NCBI GenBank assembly: GCA_002394205.1
Contig: DGTC01000006.1
Coordinates: forward strand, 1-64,000
Direction of reading: 5' to 3'
Length of the DNA: 64,000 nt
Source: Lachnospira sp. UBA4346
GTDB lineage: Bacteria; Bacillota; Clostridia; Lachnospirales; Lachnospiraceae
The position numbers and the translations under genes were made by a program. Positions 24,636-32,114 of the stretch are shown piece after piece. Within the stretch, counting starts at the first letter, position 1. Each line of letters begins with the position of its first letter. The notes below the pieces were generated by a model, which was given only the letters and a program-made list of their open reading frames with translations, had not been told where the DNA came from and did not search any database.

Positions 24636-25766
24636 TCATTTATCATAAGTGTCAAACACTCCCAGCACCAGCACGGTACAGTCATCTGACGGCTCCATAT
24701 TATGATGCAGCACCGACATCTTTAAAATCCGTGACGCCATTGCATGTGGCTCTCTTACATCAATCTGTTCAATAATATCTGCCATAAAGGCTTCTTTCTC
24801 TAAAACAGGGAGATTTTCTAAAATTCCGTCGCTCATCATAATGACATAATCCCCGTCATAGAGCTTCTTTGTCATATAATCCACATCAATCTGTTCGAGC
24901 ACTCCCATTGGCAGCGTGGTTGACCTTACAAACTCTACACCTGTATTGCGTTTGATAAATGTCGCTACAGCTCCTAACTTCATACATTGCAGATAGCCTG
25001 TCTGACAGTCAATCACACTAAAATCAACCGTAACCGGATTTCCCATCTTTCCTGCCTGAATATAGGTTAAATTTACCAGTTCAAGTGCCTGTCTTTCCTG
25101 CATCCTTGCATCCATACACTGCTCTAATAATTCTATAACCCGTCTGCTTTCTGCAAATGCCTTGCGGCCACTCCCCATCCCATCTGCAATCGCAGCGACA
25201 ACTTTTCCACAAGACTGCTGCTGTAACAAAAAGTTATCCCCACTGATCTCCTGATGTACCTGATTCATTCTCGCAATTCCGCTTAGCACCTGAAATCTGT
25301 CTGCCTGTGTAAATATATATTGATGAAATTTCTCATAAATAATTGGTTCACTTTTGCTGTCCGCACACATCATAACCTGAAATACCCGCTGAAAGATTTG
25401 TATCATTCTTCTCGTGGAAATGCACTGTGCCCCAATTGATTTTGCCTGCACATAAATCTGTATCTTCCCGTCTTCATTCTGTATGGTTTCAAAATTACGG
25501 ATACGAATCCCCTCTTTGAAACAGGTTCGAATACATCCCTTTATCTGTTTTCGGCTAAAAATCTGAATTTCTTTTTTCTTTGATTGTACATTGACACACT
25601 CTTCTAATACGTTTGCAACTAAAAAAAGCTGTCTAGAAAACGCCCCCTTCTCCCTGGTTGTCGCAGTCTGCTCATATGCTTGTGCTAAACACCGGAAAGT
25701 CTGTGCGGTTTCTGCCAGCTTTGTACTTGAATATGCTCTCGCATTTTCCCATTCCTGTTGTTTCAT
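24636..25766 (-). CDS. spoIIE: short SpoIIE-type PP2C phosphatase without the membrane domain
   Basis: 376 residues with a C-terminal PP2C-like domain: GDNF at about 176, the metal-binding DGMGSG (195-200), MSDGILEN and SDDCTVLVLGV near the end. In Bacillus, SpoIIE (about 820 residues) dephosphorylates SpoIIAA to release sigma-F in the forespore, and its first third is ten membrane helices. Here no hydrophobic helix is visible, so the protein is probably soluble. The position between divIC and tilS is exactly that of spoIIE. GGAG precedes the ATG by 6 nt. Orthology by position is strong, but the mode of localisation to the septum must differ. Confidence 0.85.
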   Translation of the reverse strand: MKQQEWENARAYSSTKLAETAQTFRCLAQAYEQTATTREKGAFSRQLFLVANVLEECVNVQSKKKEIQIFSRKQIKGCIRTCFKEGIRIRNFETIQNEDGKIQIYVQAKSIGAQCISTRRMIQIFQRVFQVMMCADSKSEPIIYEKFHQYIFTQADRFQVLSGIARMNQVHQEISGDNFLLQQQSCGKVVAAIADGMGSGRKAFAESRRVIELLEQCMDARMQERQALELVNLTYIQAGKMGNPVTVDFSVIDCQTGYLQCMKLGAVATFIKRNTGVEFVRSTTLPMGVLEQIDVDYMTKKLYDGDYVIMMSDGILENLPVLEKEAFMADIIEQIDVREPHAMASRILKMSVLHHNMEPSDDCTVLVLGVFDTYDK

Positions 25767-25902
25767 ATCGACTCCATTTCTGCATCAATGGCTTGTACCA
25801 CTTCTGGCGCATTTGCAAATATCTCACTCTGCTTTTCTTTCAAGACAGAGTATAATGCAGTATTTGTGAAAATTTTGTCGATACAACTAATTTCATTGAA
25901 AT

Positions 25903-26232
25903 TTATTTATCTTTTGCACGAAATACAAGTTCATCCGGATAAATGAGTCCAAATTTGTCCTTAGCCATCTCTTCAACGAACTTCTTTGTCTGAATATATT
26001 TCTGATATTCTTCTATCTGTGCTTTGCGTGTCTGCTGTTCTTCAATCTGCGCCTGCAGGCTTGCCTTTGTCACTTCATATTCTGTATTCTTTGCTTCTAA
26101 TGACTTCTTGCCTGTAAATGCAACTATTCCTACGATAAGAATCAGTATAAATGCCAAAAACAGACCAACATTTCTTGAACGTCTGTTGCGCTTCATTCGC
26201 AACGCCTGTTCTCTCCTGGTTTCATACTTCAT
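25903..26232 (-). CDS. divIC: septum formation initiator DivIC/FtsB-like
   Basis: 109-residue bitopic division protein: basic cytoplasmic N-terminus, one helix at about 23-40 (VGLFLAFILILIVGIVAF) and an extracellular coiled coil (about 45-80) followed by the conserved KFGLIYPDELVF end. It forms a complex with FtsL and DivIB/FtsQ at the septum. It begins 3 bp after yabQ ends, in the same operon. Confidence 0.88.
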   Translation of the reverse strand: MKYETRREQALRMKRNRRSRNVGLFLAFILILIVGIVAFTGKKSLEAKNTEYEVTKASLQAQIEEQQTRKAQIEEYQKYIQTKKFVEEMAKDKFGLIYPDELVFRAKDK

Positions 26233-26235
26233 TGT

Positions 26236-26625
26236 CTATTTCCTCTCATTTCTATCGTTTCTGTGTTTTATTGTAATCGGCTTTATCCATTTTTTCAATA
26301 ATTTTCTCAAAAAGTTCAGGAAACGTGTACCATAACGCAAAAAGTACGTTCCAATTGCATCATGGTATAATTTTGCTCCTGCAAAAAAGCCCACAATCAG
26401 AAACGCCCTGAGCTTTCCGTCATTTAATTCATACAGAATCCGAAATGTCCACAATGAAATGCATATCCAATAGACAATATCCTCTGCCGCCATCATGCCC
26501 GTATGAAACTTTCTGACGACACGCCTTGCCAGACGGATACTGTCATAAATCGCAGAAAATATCATTCCCCAGTACAGGGTTATCACAAAATGCCAGACCT
26601 CCTGACCAATCTGTACCGCAATCAT
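26236..26625 (-). CDS. yabQ: spore cortex biosynthesis protein YabQ
   Basis: 129-residue membrane protein with several hydrophobic segments (about 10-28, 45-62, 73-90) and a basic C-terminal tail. It matches YabQ (FWGMIFSAIYDSIRLARR-like core), needed for cortex formation and located in the outer forespore membrane in Bacillus. Its start overlaps the yabP stop by 4 bp (ATGA), so the two are translationally coupled. Confidence 0.88.
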   Translation of the reverse strand: MIAVQIGQEVWHFVITLYWGMIFSAIYDSIRLARRVVRKFHTGMMAAEDIVYWICISLWTFRILYELNDGKLRAFLIVGFFAGAKLYHDAIGTYFLRYGTRFLNFLRKLLKKWIKPITIKHRNDRNERK

Positions 26626-26909
26626 TGCAACAACCTTCCAAGAAATGATGACTTTTTTCCTGCATAGGAGTGATCCTGTGTATAAACAAATGAATCTACT
26701 CTTCCATGAATCTCTAATTCTCCCTGTTCAACTGACAAATGATTCACATGCAGACCATTTCCTTTAATCACAATATTTCCAAATTCCGATTCTAATATCA
26801 CTTTGTTCTCATCAAATGCTATAACACTATTGATTCCTGTAAGTCCCATCCGATTTCGGTCTTCTAAACTTACTTTCTGTGATTTTTTTTGTCTATGTGC
26901 ATCTTCCAT
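26622..26909 (-). CDS. yabP: sporulation protein YabP
   Basis: 95-residue YabP-family protein: LEDRNRMGLTGINSVIAFDE, ILESEFGNIVIKG and the conserved GELEIHGRVDSFVY. In Bacillus it is sigma-E dependent and membrane associated. It lies before yabQ and after the rqcP-like gene, the standard order. The 130-bp gap upstream may hold its own sporulation promoter, but I could not identify one with confidence. Confidence 0.88.
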   Translation of the reverse strand: MEDAHRQKKSQKVSLEDRNRMGLTGINSVIAFDENKVILESEFGNIVIKGNGLHVNHLSVEQGELEIHGRVDSFVYTQDHSYAGKKSSFLGRLLQ

Positions 26910-27040
26910 ACAACACTCCTAAACATTTCCGACAGTCTTAAAATAAGCATCAGATGTTTTTAGTATACTATATGCACGCTGTCAGTAAATAGAACCTGCT
27001 TCTTATCCTAGAATATTTCTTATAAATACCGAAATATCTC

Positions 27041-27280
27041 TTATAGATATTCAAACATATCTGCCGCTTCTTCTTTCTTTACTGTATCCTTTACATCCGT
27101 TACACGAACCTTTACTGTTCTGTTTCCAAATTCGATTTCAATAATATCACCGGCCTTAACATCTACCGATGCTTTTGCCACTCTGTCGTTGATTTTTACA
27201 CGTCCCGCATCACACGCATCATTGGCAACTGTGCGTCGTTTAATCAGACGTGATACCTTTAAATACTTATCTAATCTCAT
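27041..27280 (-). CDS. rqcP: S4-domain RNA-binding protein RqcP/YabO
   Basis: 79-residue Hsp15-like S4 protein (MRLDKYLKVSRLIKRRT, AGRVKINDRVAKAS). RqcP acts in ribosome-associated quality control with RqcH, helping add C-terminal alanine tails to stalled chains. The start at 27280 is supported by GGAGAG 5 nt upstream; the frame extends 7 codons further without need. It lies between hup and yabP, matching Bacillus yabO. Confidence 0.9.
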   Translation of the reverse strand: MRLDKYLKVSRLIKRRTVANDACDAGRVKINDRVAKASVDVKAGDIIEIEFGNRTVKVRVTDVKDTVKKEEAADMFEYL

Positions 27281-27347
27281 AAATTCTCTCCATATCTGCA
27301 TAATTGCATCGTTTCGTTGGTTTATCGCAGTAAAACCTCTTCACAAG

Positions 27348-27408
27348 GTGCGCATCCTTTTTCAGGCATTTGTACTTTATAGAATGAAATTTCCCATAAA
27401 GTATAACA
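27348..27408. repeat. dispersed intergenic repeat, copy 2
   Basis: GTGCGCATCCT, a short spacer, GGCATTT, then an ACTTTATAGAA...CCCATAAAGT inverted repeat. Same block order as 6544-6602. It lies between hup and rqcP. Confidence 0.5.
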
Positions 27409-27435
27409 AAACCCGATGTCATATGACACCGGGTT
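27406..27435 (-). terminator. terminator of hup
   Basis: Minus-strand hairpin AACCCGGTGTCA / TGACATCGGGTT (one mismatch) followed by TTTTGTTAT. About 100 bp after the hup stop codon. It implies that rqcP is transcribed from its own promoter or by read-through. Confidence 0.75.
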
Positions 27436-27533
27436 GTTTACGAAACGTTATTTTTCAAAATATCGCAATCGTTCCTATACGCATCGAATATACTTACAAT
27501 GCCTTACTGAATCATTACAAAAGTTTCTTAAAA

Positions 27534-27809
27534 TTAAGCGTTTACTGTATCCTTTAATGCCTTACCAGCCTTAAACTTAGGAGCCTTTGAAGCAGGAATC
27601 TGAATTTCCTTACCTGTCTGTGGGTTCTTACCTGTTCTAGCTGCTCTTTCGCTAACTTCGAATGTACCGAATCCAACTAACTGAATCTTTTCACCCTTCT
27701 TTAATTCTTCTGTTACAACATCAACGAATGCCTTTAATGCCTTTTCGCTGTCCTTCTTTGATAATTCAGCCTTTTCAGCCATAGCTGCTACTAATTCTGT
27801 CTTATTCAT
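27534..27809 (-). CDS. hup: HU-type nucleoid DNA-binding protein
   Basis: 91-residue HU protein. It starts MNKTELVAAMAEKAELSKKD and carries the DNA-arm signature GFGTFEVSERAARTGKNPQTG. It bends and compacts DNA as a dimer. It has a strong promoter of its own (TTGACA-17-TATAAA), a leader hairpin and a terminator, so it is a single-gene high-expression unit placed inside the spoVT-ftsH block. Confidence 0.96.
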   Translation of the reverse strand: MNKTELVAAMAEKAELSKKDSEKALKAFVDVVTEELKKGEKIQLVGFGTFEVSERAARTGKNPQTGKEIQIPASKAPKFKAGKALKDTVNA

Positions 27810-27832
27810 GTAAATCTCTCCTCAACATGTAT

Positions 27833-27854
27833 ATTATTGGAAATCCCCAATAAT
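27833..27854 (-). promoter_or_regulatory. hairpin in the hup leader
   Basis: Perfect 8-bp arms ATTATTGG / CCAATAAT with a 6-nt loop, placed just after the predicted transcription start. Likely a 5' mRNA-stabilising hairpin. Confidence 0.5.
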
Positions 27855-27857
27855 CCA

Positions 27858-27886
27858 TTTATAAACTTTTTTCTTCCTTTTGTCAA
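27858..27886 (-). promoter_or_regulatory. sigma-A promoter of hup
   Basis: Minus-strand TTGACA, 17 bp, TATAAA, a near-consensus match, 49 bp upstream of the start codon. Confidence 0.85.
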
Positions 27887-27909
27887 TACAAAGAGCCGTT
27901 TTTATTAGC

Positions 27910-28419
27910 TTATAAGCTGTTTTTCTTGCTTTCGAGCAGTTCTTTGCTAATTTTGCCTGCTTTGTATGCCATTTCATACGCTGCAAGTTTCTCTCTTTTT
28001 TCAATTTTTTTCACGGCTTTCCATAAAGACAATGCATTTTCTGCTGTATTTTCCTGCTGCTGCAACTGTTCAATCTGTTCATTTAACGCCGGCTGCGTAA
28101 AAATAGCCGGATGTCTGCGAACGAGTTTCTTTCCCAATTCATCAACAACATCCTCAAGCGTAAAATCGTTCTTTTCTGCTGCAATTTCCGCATACATCAG
28201 TACCTGCAGCATCAGATCCCCCAATTCTTCTTTTAAATTAATCGGATCTTTCGCATCTATCGCTGCTACGACTTCACCTGCTTCTTCTGATACGCATGTC
28301 TTCATCGACTCATATGTCTGCGCAGAATCCCACGGACACCCTTCCGGCTGTCTTAATAAATGCACGATCTGACAAACATCTTCATATGTGTATCTCTCTT
28401 TGATATATCCTTCGTTCAC
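27910..28419 (-). CDS. mazG: single-domain MazG nucleoside triphosphate pyrophosphohydrolase
   Basis: 169-residue MazG enzyme that hydrolyses (d)NTPs to monophosphates plus pyrophosphate, a house-cleaning role. Metal-binding motif EEAGEVVAAI with ELGDLMLQVLM is intact, as is LRQPEGCPWDSAQTYESM. Bacillus YabN fuses a methylase domain to MazG; here only one MazG domain exists. It lies between spoVT and hup, as expected. Confidence 0.93.
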   Translation of the reverse strand: MNEGYIKERYTYEDVCQIVHLLRQPEGCPWDSAQTYESMKTCVSEEAGEVVAAIDAKDPINLKEELGDLMLQVLMYAEIAAEKNDFTLEDVVDELGKKLVRRHPAIFTQPALNEQIEQLQQQENTAENALSLWKAVKKIEKREKLAAYEMAYKAGKISKELLESKKNSL

Positions 28420-28497
28420 TTTATACTCCTTTCACTTTCAATTTTACAGATTACTTCTCATTTTATCGCAGCCGTATATTGTTAATATTTTATCATT

Positions 28498-29049
28498 CTA
28501 TTCATTTTCCATCTGCTTTGCTAAAAAATCAGCTGCCACACTTACTAACATTTTTTGTGCTTCTGAATATTTTGTCTTCGTATCCTTTGCAAGCATCAGC
28601 ACTGCGCCTAACACATCTCCAGCGCAGATAATCGGACAAATTGCCTGTGCATAGTATACCATATCCGATTCATTGCTTACAAGAATGTAATCCGCCTCTG
28701 TAGGATGCGCACATAGCGGCATCCTGTCCTCTAAAAAATGTTCTAACTGCTCACTGATATTTTTGCCAATCAGGAGTCGTTTTGCATTGCCTGTCGCCGC
28801 AATAAATCGTTCTTTATCACAGATACATACCATCTGCCCGGTTGTCTGTGCAAGCGATTCTGCATACTCTTTTGCAAAATGTTCCATTTCTCCGATCGGC
28901 GAATATTTATGCAGGACGATTTCGCCCATTTCATTTGTAAATATTTCTAACGGATCTGTTACACGAATTCGCATCGTTCTGCGGATTTCCTTTGGAATTA
29001 CTACTCTCCCTAAATCATCTATTCTACGCACAATTCCTGTCGCTTTCAT
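28498..29049 (-). CDS. spoVT: stage V sporulation transcription regulator SpoVT
   Basis: 183 residues. The N-terminal AbrB-like swapped-hairpin DNA-binding domain (MKATGIVRRIDDLGRVVIPKEIR) is followed by a GAF-like domain (about 55-180). In Bacillus, SpoVT tunes sigma-G genes in the forespore. The ribosome site GGAGG lies inside the 3' arm of a strong hairpin, and the ATG follows a T6 run, so translation may be controlled by RNA folding. It is the first gene of the sporulation/division block. Confidence 0.95.
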   Translation of the reverse strand: MKATGIVRRIDDLGRVVIPKEIRRTMRIRVTDPLEIFTNEMGEIVLHKYSPIGEMEHFAKEYAESLAQTTGQMVCICDKERFIAATGNAKRLLIGKNISEQLEHFLEDRMPLCAHPTEADYILVSNESDMVYYAQAICPIICAGDVLGAVLMLAKDTKTKYSEAQKMLVSVAADFLAKQMENE

Positions 29050-29057
29050 GAAAAAAC

Positions 29058-29103
29058 CTCCAAATCACAGTTCTACTTTGCTGGTAGTATCTGTAATTTG
29101 GAG
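29058..29103 (-). promoter_or_regulatory. hairpin sequestering the spoVT ribosome site, terminator-like
   Basis: Minus-strand arms CTCCAAATTACAG and CTGTGATTTGGAG (13 bp with one U-G pair) plus an inner CTAC / GTAG stem. The 3' arm contains the Shine-Dalgarno TTTGGAGG. GTTTTTTC and then the ATG follow directly, so it has the form of an intrinsic terminator. Confidence 0.75.
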
Positions 29104-29106
29104 ATT

Positions 29107-29135
29107 TTTATACGATAATTTTTATAATTTCTAAA
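29107..29135 (-). promoter_or_regulatory. candidate spoVT promoter next to the hairpin
   Basis: Minus-strand TTTAGA, 17 bp, TATAAA. Predicted start falls near 29100, inside the 5' arm of the hairpin. A sporulation-sigma promoter is equally possible. Confidence 0.35.
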
Positions 29136-29176
29136 TGATTCTTCTAAATCGTAAGCAGCTTCATATTCATACCTGC

Positions 29177-30379
29177 TTAACAGTTGTCCATACGTTCTGT
29201 CTTTTTTGACTGAATTACATTTGCCATTGACAAAATAAACATCCCAATGACATTAATTAAAAGCACACCAATGGCTGCTGGCATTCCCTGTCCGTCAGCT
29301 ACAACACCGACAATCTGTGGTGTAACAATGCCTCCGAGTGCCGCTATTGCAAGAAACATCGACATTCCTGTTGTAGAACCTTTGATAATATTCCCCACAC
29401 TTGATACACTCGTCGGATAAATTCCTGCAAAGAAGAAACCGAGTCCAGCAATGGCTATTGTAATGACTGTCAGATTCTTTGTCGATATCAGCAACAGGAA
29501 AAATACAGCTGTTGCAACACAATATGTTAAAATCAGTTTATTCTTATCAACAGCAGCAGAAATCTTCGCAGTCATCAGTCTTCCAAGCATGACCATAATC
29601 CATGTAATAGAGACAAGATTCGTCGCATACGTATCGTCCATAATCCCTGTTTCCTTAAAGTATGTTACAAACCAGCCATTCACACAATTCTCAAGTCCCA
29701 GATACAAAAATAACAACAGCCCCATTACATAAAATGTGGGATTCAAATAGAACGATTTTCTTTCTTCTTCTGCGTCCGAATTCTGTTCGTATCGTTTTCC
29801 TTTCTTTGAATCCTTTGGCCAGTTATAATCAATTTTCATTGTGGCATATCCAATACATGCCAATGTCGAACCTGCCGCTATCGTGTATACAATTGCACGC
29901 CAGTTCAGACCTGCATTGATATAGACGGATGTTAAAAAGGGAGCTAAAAATGCACCAACTGCAAATACCATATGAAGCAAATTTAACGCTGCCGGTCTGC
30001 CATCCGAATTATCATTGACCACTGCATTATTTATAATACTTACTGCACCACGCCCTATTCCGGCACATGTAAACAGCAGATATATCACCGGTACCGGCGG
30101 AATCAGCGTCATTAGCAAAAATGATATTGGAATCATCACTGACATTCCAACCGTTGTCGCCTTTCTTCCGATTCTTGCTGCAAGAAATGGATTGATAAAA
30201 CTTGCAAGCAGATTTCCAATCGCAAATGCTGATAAAAAACCTCCTGCAATACTAAAATTAACCCCTGCCTCCTCTATCAGATACGGCAGAATTGCTCCTA
30301 CTAACAGCACCATTGCACCATTTACAAAAAAAGCAAAATAGCATGGTAAAAATAATGTAAGTTTTTCTTTTTTGCTCAT
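29177..30379 (-). CDS. MFS transporter
   Basis: 400-residue protein with about 12 hydrophobic helices and a charged cytoplasmic loop at about 190-210 (KKGKRYEQNSDAEEERK) between the two six-helix halves. The MFS loop after helix 2 reads FLAARIGRKATT. It resembles FucP/sugar-type and unclassified Firmicutes MFS proteins; the substrate cannot be inferred. It appears monocistronic, upstream of and co-oriented with spoVT. Confidence 0.85.
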   Translation of the reverse strand: MSKKEKLTLFLPCYFAFFVNGAMVLLVGAILPYLIEEAGVNFSIAGGFLSAFAIGNLLASFINPFLAARIGRKATTVGMSVMIPISFLLMTLIPPVPVIYLLFTCAGIGRGAVSIINNAVVNDNSDGRPAALNLLHMVFAVGAFLAPFLTSVYINAGLNWRAIVYTIAAGSTLACIGYATMKIDYNWPKDSKKGKRYEQNSDAEEERKSFYLNPTFYVMGLLLFLYLGLENCVNGWFVTYFKETGIMDDTYATNLVSITWIMVMLGRLMTAKISAAVDKNKLILTYCVATAVFFLLLISTKNLTVITIAIAGLGFFFAGIYPTSVSSVGNIIKGSTTGMSMFLAIAALGGIVTPQIVGVVADGQGMPAAIGVLLINVIGMFILSMANVIQSKKTERMDNC

Positions 30380-30400
30380 ATAACCTCTAATTCTAATTGT

Positions 30401-31180
30401 TTAGTCTGCATATTGCGATGTAATTCCGTAATATTCTTCCATTGTAAGCCCTGACTGATAAATCTTTGTCGCCAAATCAACGCCTAAATAACGAAGATGC
30501 CATGATTCATACTGATAACCTGTAATGGCTTCTTTTCCCTTTGGATAACGGATAATAAAACCATATTCCTGTGCGTGCTTTTCAAGCCATGCACTTTCCG
30601 GTGTCAGTGAAAATGAATCATCAATCGTATTCAAATCAAAGCACCATCCACTCTGATGTTCGGAATGTCCCGGTCTTGCTGAATATGTATCTGCTTTTGC
30701 CTGTCCATCCTGACTGACATAACGATTATATAATGCATTCTGTGTATTATAAGAACGGAATCCTGAAGAAATATAAATATTTAATCCTTCTCTGGCTGCT
30801 GCCTGCTGCATCTGATTAAATGCCGCCTGCACTTCATCTAATATCTTTCCCGGACCATAACCTGCCGGCAATGAATATGTTTTGTTTACAATCAAAACAC
30901 CGTCAACATACGTAATTCCATCAATTTCCTCAATCTTATATCCCTTTGACGTAACATTTCCTGCCTGTGTTGTCACCTGTGTCTGTGTTTCTGTCTGTGT
31001 CGTATTCTGCAATACATTCGCAGCTGTACTGCTTGCTACAGTTGCATTAGCAGCCACTGCCTGCTGTTCCTGTGTCGTATTCTGTACAACCTGTGCAGTC
31101 TGTTCTTCCTGTCCGCATCCTGCAACCGATGCAGCAACAATAAGTCCTAATGCACATGCAATCATCTTCTTATTCATCAT
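30401..31180 (-). CDS. VanY-type D-alanyl-D-alanine carboxypeptidase lipoprotein
   Basis: 259-residue M15B peptidase that trims the terminal D-Ala from peptidoglycan peptides. A lipoprotein signal ends in VAGC, so the enzyme is tethered outside the membrane; a Thr/Gln-rich linker (about 25-75) follows. Zinc ligands lie in SARPGHSEHQSGWCFDL and ESWHLRYLG. The second of two tandem ATGs (31177) has better spacing from AAGGAG. It shows no sign of a vancomycin-resistance cluster. Confidence 0.9.
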   Translation of the reverse strand: MMNKKMIACALGLIVAASVAGCGQEEQTAQVVQNTTQEQQAVAANATVASSTAANVLQNTTQTETQTQVTTQAGNVTSKGYKIEEIDGITYVDGVLIVNKTYSLPAGYGPGKILDEVQAAFNQMQQAAAREGLNIYISSGFRSYNTQNALYNRYVSQDGQAKADTYSARPGHSEHQSGWCFDLNTIDDSFSLTPESAWLEKHAQEYGFIIRYPKGKEAITGYQYESWHLRYLGVDLATKIYQSGLTMEEYYGITSQYAD

Positions 31181-31230
31181 TTTCTCCTTATATCTGTATA
31201 ACCCACTTACAACATTTTATTTTACGACAA

Positions 31231-31278
31231 ATTGCACAAAAATGAAAGTCTAATTTCTACATTTCATTCCTGTGCAAT
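31231..31278 (-). terminator. hairpin after the ABC transporter operon
   Basis: Minus-strand ATTGCACAGGAATGAAA / TTTCATTTTTGTGCAAT pairs over 17 bp using two G-U pairs. It lies 24 bp beyond the ATPase stop and upstream of the carboxypeptidase gene. The T-run is weak. Confidence 0.55.
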
Positions 31279-31301
31279 CCAATAATTTTATTCTTATTCC
31301 A

Positions 31302-32063
31302 TTAATCCGTAAGTTTTTGTAAAAATGCCTTGGTACGCTCATTATCCGGGTGATCAATTACATCTTCCGGACGTCCCTGCTCAACAATCACGCCGCCATC
31401 CATAAAAATAACTCTGTCAGCAACCTTTCTTGCAAAATCAATCTCATGTGTAACAATAACCATGGTCATTTTTTCTTTTGCAAGTTCTTTTAAAACATTT
31501 AAAATTCCTGCTGTAATCTCAGGATCGAGCGCAGAAGTCGGCTCATCGAAAAATAACATCTTCGGATGCATTGCCAATGCTCTTGCAATGGCAACTCTCT
31601 GCTGCTGTCCGCCCGATAACTGACACGGATAATTGTCTGCCTTTTCTAACAATCCAACCTTTTCCAGCAGTTCTTTTGCTTCCTGTTCTACTGCCGCCTT
31701 GTCCTTCTTCTGCACATGTATCGGTGCATCCGTGATATTTTTTAAGACAGAGTAATGCGGAAACAAATTAAAGCTCTGAAATACCAGTCCAAAACAACTC
31801 TTTACTTCTTTGAGTTCCTGCTTTCCCACATACTGTGTTGGCGCATCTGCCTGATTCGATGTTGCGTATTTTCCATCATACGCCAATGTACCACCGTCCA
31901 TCGTCTCTAACAGGGTTGCACAGCGCAACAATGTGGACTTTCCTGAACCTGACGGTCCAATAATGGCAACTACTTCGCCTTCTTCTACTTCGATTGATAT
32001 GTCCTTTAATACTTCCAGATTGTCAAAACTTTTCTTGACATGCTGCATTTCTAATAACTTCAT
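31302..32063 (-). CDS. polar amino acid ABC transporter ATPase
   Basis: 253-residue ATPase of the GlnQ/HisP type: Walker A GPSGSGKST (36-44), signature LSGGQQQRVAIARAL, Walker B MLFFDEPTSALD, and switch His in VTHEIDFA. It energises uptake through the fused binding-protein/permease encoded 51 bp upstream. The two genes make a complete importer of the glutamine/arginine/cystine type; the exact substrate is unknown. Confidence 0.93.
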   Translation of the reverse strand: MKLLEMQHVKKSFDNLEVLKDISIEVEEGEVVAIIGPSGSGKSTLLRCATLLETMDGGTLAYDGKYATSNQADAPTQYVGKQELKEVKSCFGLVFQSFNLFPHYSVLKNITDAPIHVQKKDKAAVEQEAKELLEKVGLLEKADNYPCQLSGGQQQRVAIARALAMHPKMLFFDEPTSALDPEITAGILNVLKELAKEKMTMVIVTHEIDFARKVADRVIFMDGGVIVEQGRPEDVIDHPDNERTKAFLQKLTD

Positions 32064-32114
32064 ATAATTCTCCGTTCCAGCGGAATCTGCCTCTCATCGC
32101 AGAAACCAGTGTAT

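Noticed and set aside
25767..25902. A 26-codon frame with TTG start whose TGA overlaps the spoIIE ATG.
   Set aside because: No ribosome site precedes the TTG and no homology can be claimed. The stretch more likely serves as the spoIIE leader.
31220..31245. GTGCAATTTG near the carboxypeptidase promoter as a third copy of the 56-bp element.
   Set aside because: Only ten bases match and they are part of a separate hairpin.
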